Below, piece after piece: positions 1 through 6,447 of a DNA stretch of 12,884 nt. A program made the position numbers and the translations under genes. The notes under the pieces are model-generated. The model saw nothing but the letters and a program-made list of their open reading frames with translations. It made no database searches and had not been told where the DNA came from. Position 1 is the first letter of the stretch; every line of letters begins with the position of its first letter. The DNA comes from an uncultured Actinomycetes bacterium (GTDB lineage Bacteria; Actinomycetota; Thermoleophilia; Miltoncostaeales; Miltoncostaeaceae), in the NCBI GenBank assembly GCA_903866425.1, contig CAIPNN010000163.1:1-12884 (forward strand), written 5' to 3'.

Positions 1-1215
1 CGTAAGGCGCGCCTCAAAGGTAAACGGCACCACCTGCGCGGATCCGGGGGCGGCGGCCCGTGCCCGCGTGAGTTCGGCCTCACCAACGGCATTGACGTCC
101 GGCGAGGGCGGAGGGAACACCATGCCGGCAGTTGCCGTGTAACTCGCCGCGCCCGAAACGGTCCAGCGGGCGGCGAACCCACGGCTGTCGTGGCGCACCG
201 GCCACTGGAGGCGGATACGGGGCGTGAAGGCACCGACCTCAAGCCGCCGCATGTAACGGCAGGTGCCGTGGTCGGCGCTGGTGCAACGCCACCCGGTGCC
301 CGAGAGGCGCGCACCCGAGCCGAGCGCCTTGGGGATGAGGTTGCTCACGACAAGTGCGCTGGCACCACCCCGACGCTGCGCAGGCGTGCCACCTGCGTTC
401 AGCACGTCGAACTCGAGCACTCGTGACTCGGCCGGCCCGACGACGCGCGGTGTGGGCAGGGTCTGCATCAGCACGACCCCGCCCGGCCCCTGGGGACCGC
501 CCGCGGCATCCATGGGCGCGCTGTTGCTACCGACGAGGTCGTCGCCCGGCACAGGCACGGTGACGGCCGCACCGATCGTGCCGATCTGGGCCGCAACCGT
601 CCCGGGCGCAGCAGGGGCCGTCACGCCGGTGCCCCTGAGCACCAGTGACAGCCGGGCGAGGCGCCCAGACGGAAGCTCGAAGCGCTCACTGCTGGACGGA
701 CCCTTGAGAAGGTCGCACTCCACCCGCACGCCGTCCTGGGTACACGACCAGTGCGCGGCCGAACCCGGCAGGTCCGATATCTGCGTGTGCGCACGGACGA
801 GGTCGACACCCGGGGGAAGGTCAACCGCCACGTGCACGGGCCCGTCGTTGCTGACCGTCGCACAGGTGGGGGTGGCCTTCTCACCCGCAGCGCAGGGACG
901 GTTCTCATATGACACACCCACCCCGAGCACCGACAGGGCGCTTGGCGACGCCAGCGCGATTCGCGTGGAGTCGGCCTCGGAACGACTCACAAGGTGCAGG
1001 AAGTGCACCGATGCCGACGATCCCTGCGAGTGCGGACCACACGGTGGGTCGTCGGGTGTGCAGGTCGCCATCTGGGTCTGCACCCCCCCACCGGCCACCG
1101 GCGTGGCAAGCGGGTCCTCCGCAGCAGTCGCCATGCCGGCGCCCGAAAGGCACACGACGATGGCGAGCAGAGTCGCGAGAAGGGAGGGATTGAAGCGACG
1201 ACGGGGGACGTCCAT
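1..1215 (-). CDS. Secreted protein with two DUF11-like modules (3' end off the left edge)
   Basis: The frame is open from ATG at 1215 to base 1 (405 codons, no stop), so the C-terminus is missing. The N-terminus is a clear signal peptide: basic MDVPRRR, a hydrophobic stretch at about residues 11-27, and an ATA/A-type cleavage site near residue 32. Two modules of similar pattern follow. Residues about 118-195 have the segment VSNDGP, then LPPGVDLV, a WSC...VEC cysteine pair and a LARLSLVL strand. Residues about 265-360 have FDVLNAGGTPA, a WRC...TCR cysteine pair and PRIRLQWPV. The order N-x-G, LPxGV, Cys, Cys, strand is that of DUF11-type repeats in bacterial surface proteins. A third module may begin at the edge (VVPFTFEARLT). 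I infer an exported adhesive or structural protein; no catalytic motif is visible. No strong Shine-Dalgarno sequence precedes the ATG. It is divergent from the gene at 1355. Confidence 0.8.
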   Translation of the reverse strand, partial: MDVPRRRFNPSLLATLLAIVVCLSGAGMATAAEDPLATPVAGGGVQTQMATCTPDDPPCGPHSQGSSASVHFLHLVSRSEADSTRIALASPSALSVLGVGVSYENRPCAAGEKATPTCATVSNDGPVHVAVDLPPGVDLVRAHTQISDLPGSAAHWSCTQDGVRVECDLLKGPSSSERFELPSGRLARLSLVLRGTGVTAPAAPGTVAAQIGTIGAAVTVPVPGDDLVGSNSAPMDAAGGPQGPGGVVLMQTLPTPRVVGPAESRVLEFDVLNAGGTPAQRRGGASALVVSNLIPKALGSGARLSGTGWRCTSADHGTCRYMRRLEVGAFTPRIRLQWPVRHDSRGFAARWTVSGAASYTATAGMVFPPPSPDVNAVGEAELTRARAAAPGSAQVVPFTFEARLT

Positions 1216-1241
1216 GCCGGAAGATTACCGGTGGCGTGTCA

Positions 1242-1258
1242 GTGCGGCCCGGCCGCAC
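1242..1258. promoter_or_regulatory. Perfect 17-bp palindrome, candidate operator
   Basis: GTGCGGCC-C-GGCCGCAC has 8-base arms around a single central C. It lies in the divergent spacer, 27 bases upstream of the start at 1215 and about 100 bases upstream of the start at 1355. It could bind a dimeric repressor or form a hairpin in the leader of the minus-strand gene. GC-rich DNA makes such palindromes commoner by chance, so function is inferred only. Confidence 0.35.
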
Positions 1259-1300
1259 CGGATGCGTCAGGCGCACGATCGCATCGCATTGGCGCTGCGT

Positions 1301-1315
1301 CGCCGCGTCGCGGCG
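1301..1315. promoter_or_regulatory. Perfect 15-bp palindrome abutting a -10-like hexamer
   Basis: CGCCGCG-T-CGCGGCG has 7-base arms around a central T and ends directly at the promoter-like TAACGT. A protein bound here would cover the space between -35 and -10 of the plus-strand gene, a typical repressor position. This is inferred from position and symmetry only. Confidence 0.3.
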
Positions 1316-1321
1316 TAACGT
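1316..1321 (+). promoter_or_regulatory. Candidate -10 element for the secreted propeller gene
   Basis: TAACGT fits the actinobacterial TAnnnT -10 pattern and would give a leader of about 27 bases, which contains the AAAGGA ribosome binding site at 1342-1347. No convincing -35 is seen at normal spacing; TTGGCG at 1289-1294 is too far upstream, about 21 bases. Confidence 0.3.
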
Positions 1322-1354
1322 GTTGGCACCCGGTTCCCCACAAAGGACGACGCC

Positions 1355-2863
1355 ATGGCCACCCCTTCATCCCTCCGCCTGATCGCCGCATCGCTGATGG
1401 TGGCCGCAGGCACCGTCGGCGCCGCATCGGCGGCGTCGTGGACCGGCACCAAATACCCGACCACCAGCGGCAGTGCCGCGGTGGCCTCGTTCGTCACAAC
1501 GCAGCAGTCGCCCATCGCCGTGGCCGTGACACCCGCCGGCGTTCCCGCCGTGCTCTACAGGGCGGCAAACAAGTCGATCTGGAACATCACCAAGGGGTCG
1601 GCCACTGCTGCGTGGCCGTCGGCGTCCACCCAGTGGCTCTCCGCCTCGAACGCCAACGCGGGCCCGATGATCGGCGCAGCGTTCATCGGGTCGAAGCTCT
1701 CGGCCATGTGGCCCGTGTACGGCGGAGCCAAGCTCGCGGCCGCCACCGGTACGCGCACCGCGCAGTCGGGTGCCATCTCAAAGCGGGCGATCAATCCGGC
1801 CGTCACCACCGTGTTCCCCGGTGGCAGCCTGGTGCCAGCGTTCACGATGGGCCCGGTCTCTGGAGGAGCCGCGTGGTACGGCGCGTCGTCATCGCTGAAT
1901 GACGGAACCGGGCGGGCGTTCGGCGGTCTCGCCGCCCCCGGGAAGGTGCCCACGACCCTTCTCCCCTTCGAGGCCAACTCACCAGGCGGCCCGCCGCAGA
2001 TCGCGGTGGGGTCGGATTCCACCGGCAACCTCACGGCGATCGTGCGATCTGCGCTCGGCGCAGTCGGCTACGCCACTCGCCCGGCCAGCACCTCGTCGTG
2101 GACGCCCATCACGCCGCTTCCGGTTCAGCCCATCACGCCCACCGGCATCGCGTCGTACATCTGGCCGACGTCGCCGTTCGCGCTGGGCGTTGACCCCGTC
2201 GGCGACGCGGTCATCGCCTATGTGGCTCCGGTTGACGCCAACGGCACACTCAGTGCAACGGGCACCTCCCGTGCCGTCGTCGCCATGCAGCGCGTTGGGA
2301 CCAACGGCACGTTCAGCGCACCGCAGGTGATCCAGGTCCTCCCCTCCCAGCCCGCGGTGCCTGGCGTGGCGGGCGACCCAGCGGTGCCCCCGGGCATCAC
2401 GGCATCCGTCGGCGGCTCGGGGTCGGCGGCAACCGTCGTGGTTGCGTGGGTGGGAGGCACGTCGTACACGGGCAACACCATCAACGTCACGAGGGCGACG
2501 CTCGGCCAGCCATTGCCGGCACCGGTCAGTGCACCCGTCAGCGCCGTCTTCCTGACTGACTCTTTCTGGACGCTCAGCGCGCTCTCCTCCGCCGTCAACC
2601 CGCAGGGCACGGCAGCGGTGCTCGTCGGAGGCGCTCAGACGCAGGGCGCCTCGTCACCGCTCCTCGCCACAACATCGTCGGTGGGATCCGGCTGGAGCCC
2701 CACCGTCGCCTTCCCCCAGGCCCGCGGTGGCTGCGGAGGCGGATACCCCGGGGCGACAGTGATGCCCTACAACACCGGCTTTGTGGCGGCGTGGATGTGC
2801 GCACAGGTGGGCACCTCCGGCGCAACGCAGCCGAACGCCATCGGGGTCAGCACGTTCCGCTGA
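1355..2863 (+). CDS. Secreted protein, probable beta-propeller, function unknown
   Basis: The 502-residue product starts at ATG 1355, preceded by AAAGGA at 1342-1347 with good spacing. The signal peptide has a hydrophobic core at residues about 7-23 and an ASA/A cleavage site after residue 26. The mature chain repeats a pattern of a short hydrophobic strand, a turn with D/N-P-x-G or D-S-T-G, and another strand: SPIAVAVTPAGVPAVLY, QIAVGSDSTGNLTAIV, FALGVDPVGDAVIAYV, then TASVGGSGSAATVVVAWV and SSAVNPQGTAAVLV. Spacing of about 50-90 residues suggests blades of a beta-propeller, as in many exported actinobacterial proteins. Two cysteines near the C-terminus (GGCGGG, AWMCAQ) may pair. No catalytic residues are recognised. 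The gene is divergent from the DUF11-like gene across a palindrome-bearing spacer, so the two may share control. It ends 15 bases short of the convergent gene at 2879. Confidence 0.85.
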   Translation: MATPSSLRLIAASLMVAAGTVGAASAASWTGTKYPTTSGSAAVASFVTTQQSPIAVAVTPAGVPAVLYRAANKSIWNITKGSATAAWPSASTQWLSASNANAGPMIGAAFIGSKLSAMWPVYGGAKLAAATGTRTAQSGAISKRAINPAVTTVFPGGSLVPAFTMGPVSGGAAWYGASSSLNDGTGRAFGGLAAPGKVPTTLLPFEANSPGGPPQIAVGSDSTGNLTAIVRSALGAVGYATRPASTSSWTPITPLPVQPITPTGIASYIWPTSPFALGVDPVGDAVIAYVAPVDANGTLSATGTSRAVVAMQRVGTNGTFSAPQVIQVLPSQPAVPGVAGDPAVPPGITASVGGSGSAATVVVAWVGGTSYTGNTINVTRATLGQPLPAPVSAPVSAVFLTDSFWTLSALSSAVNPQGTAAVLVGGAQTQGASSPLLATTSSVGSGWSPTVAFPQARGGCGGGYPGATVMPYNTGFVAAWMCAQVGTSGATQPNAIGVSTFR

Positions 2864-2878
2864 TCACCTGAGCGATGG

Positions 2879-4000
2879 TCAGCCGGGCGCAAGCACGAAG
2901 CGCCCGGCATCGTCCACGGCGAGCACGGCGACCGCCACCTTCCGGCGGTCGCCGCTCACCGGATCGATGGTGATGGTGCCTGTGGCGCCCCGGAAATTCA
3001 CGGTACGGCGCAGTCGCTTCATCACCGCCGCGTAGTTCACGGTGCCGGCCTCGCGCATGCCCTGAAACAGCAGCCGCGCGGAGTCGTAGGTGAACACGCC
3101 CCATGTGGCGGGCTCAATGCCGAAGGCACGTCGATAGTCGCGCACGTAGGCCTTCGCGGTGGGAAACACCGTGGGTGCGGGCACGCCGCTGAACACACAC
3201 GTCTGGCTCACCGGAATGCCTGCCTTCTCGACAAATGAAGGGTCCTGGTTGGCAAAGCCGAGGAAGCACTTGGCCGTGCTGCCGGACGCAGCGAGGAGTG
3301 TCGCGATCTTGACGCCCTCGGCGATCTTCGTGCTCACGTAGACGGCATCGGCACCCGATGCGAGCGCCTGCCCCACCTCCGCGGAGTAGTCGGCGCCACC
3401 GGCGGTGATGCTGATACGCGTCACCGCAACCCCGGCCGCAGTGAGCGAGCGCTGCATGCTGTCGGCCTGCCCTGCAAGGAATGTGGACTGCCCGGCCAGG
3501 ACTGCCACGTGGCGGGGTGCCCACTTGCGCTGAATCCAGTCGAACTCGACCGGCGCGATCTGCCTGGTCTTCGGCTGCACGTTGATACCGATGCCACTGG
3601 TGGCATCGGTTGAGGCCATCTGCACGGGAATGATGCGGGCCTTCGAGTACGACCGCAGGTTGATGACGGCCACCGACGAGTTGTATGGCCCGATGAGGGC
3701 GTCGGCATTCATTCGTGCCACGTGACGGAACGTGGGGAGCGCCAGGTCTGGATCGCCCTGATCATCGGCGCGTACCACCTTGACGCGGCGCCCGAGCACT
3801 CCGCCCTGGGCATTCACCTGCCGTGCAGCCAGCTCGACGCCACGCAGCTGATCGAGGCCATCCTGTGCGCCCTCACCGCTCATCGGCGCCTCGACGGCCA
3901 CGAGGATGGCATCGTGGTGTGCGCGTGGCGCCACAGCGGTGGTGGCCGCCACGCCCACGGCGGTGAGAGACACCGCGAGAACCGCGCCCGCGCGGATCAT
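2879..4000 (-). CDS. Periplasmic solute-binding protein, LivK/Peripla_BP_6 type
   Basis: The product has 373 residues, the usual family length. The N-terminus is an export signal (hydrophobic residues about 4-24), but no lipobox cysteine follows, unlike most Gram-positive binding proteins that are lipid-anchored. Family signatures in order are APMSGEGAQDG (38-48), RGVELAARQVNAQGG with GRRVKVVRADDQGDP (53-84), GPYNSSV (104-110, the usual ligand-contact loop), GADYSAEV (202-209), GADAVYVSTK (216-225), TYDSARLL (304-311) and FRGATGTITIDPVSGDR (336-352). Cys245 and Cys268 could form a disulfide. Relatives bind leucine/isoleucine/valine, other amino acids, amides or aromatic acids; the ligand cannot be told here. 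No ABC permease or ATPase is in the window, so it is an orphan component or a sensory binding protein. Its ATG overlaps the methyltransferase stop (ATGA, 4000-3997), which implies translational coupling. Confidence 0.9.
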   Translation of the reverse strand: MIRAGAVLAVSLTAVGVAATTAVAPRAHHDAILVAVEAPMSGEGAQDGLDQLRGVELAARQVNAQGGVLGRRVKVVRADDQGDPDLALPTFRHVARMNADALIGPYNSSVAVINLRSYSKARIIPVQMASTDATSGIGINVQPKTRQIAPVEFDWIQRKWAPRHVAVLAGQSTFLAGQADSMQRSLTAAGVAVTRISITAGGADYSAEVGQALASGADAVYVSTKIAEGVKIATLLAASGSTAKCFLGFANQDPSFVEKAGIPVSQTCVFSGVPAPTVFPTAKAYVRDYRRAFGIEPATWGVFTYDSARLLFQGMREAGTVNYAAVMKRLRRTVNFRGATGTITIDPVSGDRRKVAVAVLAVDDAGRFVLAPG

Positions 4001-4797
4001 GCGGGCTTCCTCGCGACCGCGAAGAGCTTCATGAAGTCGTACGTCCAGCCCCGTGGGCCTGAGCGCTCATGCATCTTGCGTTCGACCTCCGTGAGCCAAT
4101 CGGCCACCTCGGGCTCCGATGGATCGCCGATGATGTGCCCCGCCACCACGCGCATGCGCTCCATGTAGGCCTCAACCGTGCTGTACCGCACCCGGCGCTC
4201 CATCCAGATGTCGATGGGCTCAAGGCCTGCCCCGACGAGGTAGCCCTCCATCTCGGGGATGTCGCGCAGGTTGCCGTCGAACGCCCCGAGCCATGCGTAG
4301 TTGATGGGTTCCACGTCGGCGATGACGTCGCGGTAGGCCTGCTCCCCGCCCTTCCCGGAGCACAGGATTGCCACCACGCCCCCGGGCCTGAGCGCCCGCG
4401 CAATGGCTGCGGCGGCGTCCCACCGGCGGGGAAACCAGTGGTAGGCCATTGAGCAGAGCGCCAGGTCGAACGAGCCCTCGGCAACGGGCATGTCCTCCAC
4501 ACCGGCCTGCACGAGCGCGACGTCAATGCCCTCGATGCCGCCGAGCTTTGCCTCGAACTGCTCGAGCATGCCCTCCGACGGATCGACGCCAGTGACCCGC
4601 GCCGGGCTGAAGCGATCGATGAGCGCCTGCGTGGCCCAGCCCGTGCCGCATCCCACGTCGAGCACGTCGTTGTAGGTGCCCGGCGGAATGGCCATGACCA
4701 GACGCTGCGCGCCCTCGATGTTGTACCGGACCGCGCCGTCGTAGTCGGAGGCCGTCTCGCTGAATCCCTGGGCGACCAGGTCACGGTGTGTGCTCAT
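3997..4797 (-). CDS. Class I SAM-dependent methyltransferase
   Basis: The product has 266 residues from ATG 4797. The open frame extends upstream to 5091, but that part is antisense to the membrane-protein gene starting at 4858, and the family begins near MSTHRDLVAQGFSETASDYD, so I use 4797; ATG 4806 is also possible. Motif I is VLDVGCGTG (45-53), the acidic loop after strand 2 is GVDPSEGM (70-77), motif II/III is GSFDLALCSMAYHW (108-121), and RALRPGG (134-140) is the usual turn before strand 5. This matches the UbiE/BioC/Methyltransf_11 fold, which transfers a methyl from S-adenosylmethionine to a small molecule in the cytoplasm. The acceptor cannot be predicted. The C-terminal half (about 170-266) is variable and probably forms the acceptor cap. 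The gene overlaps the downstream binding-protein gene by four bases (ATGA), so the two form an operon. No clear Shine-Dalgarno sequence is seen. Confidence 0.88.
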   Translation of the reverse strand: MSTHRDLVAQGFSETASDYDGAVRYNIEGAQRLVMAIPPGTYNDVLDVGCGTGWATQALIDRFSPARVTGVDPSEGMLEQFEAKLGGIEGIDVALVQAGVEDMPVAEGSFDLALCSMAYHWFPRRWDAAAAIARALRPGGVVAILCSGKGGEQAYRDVIADVEPINYAWLGAFDGNLRDIPEMEGYLVGAGLEPIDIWMERRVRYSTVEAYMERMRVVAGHIIGDPSEPEVADWLTEVERKMHERSGPRGWTYDFMKLFAVARKPA

Positions 4798-4857
4798 GCC
4801 GCGCATTGTCGCCGATATGCCGACAGCAGCGCCCGCCCCTAGCATCAGGTCCTGCCC

Positions 4858-6447
4858 GTGCTCCGACGACTTCTCTGGATCCCGGCCCTCGCCGGCCCTC
4901 TCGCGCTCATCGCCGTGCTGTGGCAATTCGACCGCTTCGTGTCCGCCGTGCACTGGCACAGCGACGCCGTTGCGACGGCGCTGATTGCCGAGGATCTCGC
5001 GAATGGCATTGGTGGGCACTCGGTGCTGGGCGACGTGTCGTCGCTCAGCACGCTGCTGGCCTTTGAATGGACCTCGTGGCTGCCTGCGCACCGCCTGCTC
5101 TGGGGAGCGATGCCGTACGCCCTCACGCTCGTCGGCGTCGCCCTTCTCGCGCTCGTGTCGTACTGGCTCGCGGGTCGCTGGGCTGCCGCCATCACCGCCT
5201 CACTCGCGCTCGCAGTGACTGCCGACGTGCTGTTCACCCAGATCGCGCCTGCGTTCCGGGCCACCACGTGGTTCTCCCTCGCTCTGCTCCTGCTGTTCGT
5301 AGTGGTGCTTGCCCGCGGCGGCGTGCGCCGCCCTGCGCTGATTGCCGCGGCAGTCGGCACCGGACTGGTGACGGGGGTCAACGCGGCATCCGATCCCCTG
5401 CTCGTGCTGATCGGCGTCATCCCATTCGCCATTGCGCTGATACCCGTGGCAATCCGGAGTACCCAGCGCAGGTCACTCACCGTGCCACTTGTGGCCTTCG
5501 TGCTCGGTGCAGTGGCTGCCGTCACGGCGTCACTCGCCACCATGCACCTGCTCGACCTGAGCACGCACAGGGCGGGAAGCGCCTACCTTGCGCGCGCCCG
5601 GGGTGACCTGGTGGTCACACACGTTGAGCAGTACTGGGACAACCTGCTGGCACTCGCGGGCACCACCGACGGCACGGGCATGGTGCGATGGTGGGCCGTG
5701 CCCGCTGCTGTCGCGCTCATCGCGACGCTCGTCACCATTCCGGTGATGGCGGTCCGGTCGGCACGAATGGACAGGGTGCACCCCGCCACCACGGCCTTTC
5801 TCACGTTCTGGAGTGCTGCCGTCGTGCTGCTCACCGTGGGCTTCATCGTGAGCGGCACCCCCAATGGGCTGGGCGGCGTGGCCACCGACCGCTACCTCGT
5901 GCCCCTCGTCATCGCCGTGGCGTCAGTGCTGCCCGTGCTCACCGCATCGCCCATTCGTGCACGGGTGGTGGGTGCGATTGGGGCCGCAGTGCTCGTGACC
6001 CCCGGGCTGGTCACCCTTGCGACAGCCGACATGGCGGTGCGTCGCGAGGCCCAGCCACAGGCCCGTGAGGCCACCGCCATCAGCAACTGGCTGAAGGAGC
6101 GTGGCGCGCAGGCCGGCTACTCCGACTACTTCACCGCGCTTGCGCTGACCTACAACACGCCGCTCTCGGTGCGCACCATCGAAGCCTGCAAGCAGCCATC
6201 TGTTCAGGTGCTGTGTCGCGGGGTCATCAACACACGCGATGCCTGGTACGCACCGGACCAACGACGCCGTACGTTCATCATTCTCAACGCCGGCAGTGGA
6301 AACGGGCGTGCGCTCGCCGCCGCCCTGCCGGCGGCGCATCTTCCCGACCCCATCGCCCGCGCGCAGTTCAGCGAGATCTCCCTGCTGCTCTACCCAGGAG
6401 ATATCGCCATACCGACATCTCACCGCGGCCGGATGGGCACCTCGTAG
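4858..6447 (+). CDS. Polytopic membrane protein, putative GT-C-type glycosyltransferase
   Basis: The product has 529 residues from GTG 4858, with AGG at 4847-4849 about 8 bases upstream. I see about ten hydrophobic spans, from residues 5-22 to about 370-390, followed by a soluble C-terminal domain of about 140 residues. Just after the first span lies VHWHSDAVATALIAEDLANG (31-50). An acidic residue in the first extracytoplasmic loop (Asp36, or Glu45/Asp46) is the hallmark of GT-C enzymes, which move sugars from polyprenyl-phosphate donors onto envelope acceptors. ATDRYLVP (342-349) resembles the late-span RY motif of the PMT-like group. The C-terminal domain has Cys444 and Cys453 and a strand RRTFIILN. 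Enzyme activity is inferred from topology and these motifs, and no close named relative is recognised. It could instead be a lipid or polymer transporter. Its 3' end overlaps the convergent gene by 28 bases. Confidence 0.85.
   Translation: MLRRLLWIPALAGPLALIAVLWQFDRFVSAVHWHSDAVATALIAEDLANGIGGHSVLGDVSSLSTLLAFEWTSWLPAHRLLWGAMPYALTLVGVALLALVSYWLAGRWAAAITASLALAVTADVLFTQIAPAFRATTWFSLALLLLFVVVLARGGVRRPALIAAAVGTGLVTGVNAASDPLLVLIGVIPFAIALIPVAIRSTQRRSLTVPLVAFVLGAVAAVTASLATMHLLDLSTHRAGSAYLARARGDLVVTHVEQYWDNLLALAGTTDGTGMVRWWAVPAAVALIATLVTIPVMAVRSARMDRVHPATTAFLTFWSAAVVLLTVGFIVSGTPNGLGGVATDRYLVPLVIAVASVLPVLTASPIRARVVGAIGAAVLVTPGLVTLATADMAVRREAQPQAREATAISNWLKERGAQAGYSDYFTALALTYNTPLSVRTIEACKQPSVQVLCRGVINTRDAWYAPDQRRRTFIILNAGSGNGRALAAALPAAHLPDPIARAQFSEISLLLYPGDIAIPTSHRGRMGTS

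Noticed and set aside
263..1318. Plus-strand open frame of 351 codons
   Set aside because: It is antisense to the signal-peptide-bearing DUF11-like gene, has a low-complexity Arg/Ser/Pro-rich product and no ribosome binding site. It is a shadow of GC-rich coding DNA.
994..1902. Plus-strand open frame of 302 codons across the divergent spacer
   Set aside because: It runs through antisense DNA, the palindrome-bearing spacer and the wrong frame of the propeller gene. The product is Arg/His-rich and unlike any family.
2859..2883. Inverted repeat GCTGATC / GGTCAGC at the convergent stops, candidate bidirectional terminator
   Set aside because: Only 7 pairs including a G-T wobble, an 11-base loop and no T-runs; it overlaps both stop codons and is likely chance.
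4807..4825. TGTCG / CGACA inverted repeat between the divergent methyltransferase and membrane-protein genes
   Set aside because: Arms of only 5 bases with a 9-base non-symmetric centre; expected by chance at this composition.
4798..5091. Upstream extension of the methyltransferase frame
   Set aside because: The extra 98 residues are antisense to the membrane-protein gene starting at 4858 and are low-complexity; the methyltransferase family starts near 4797.
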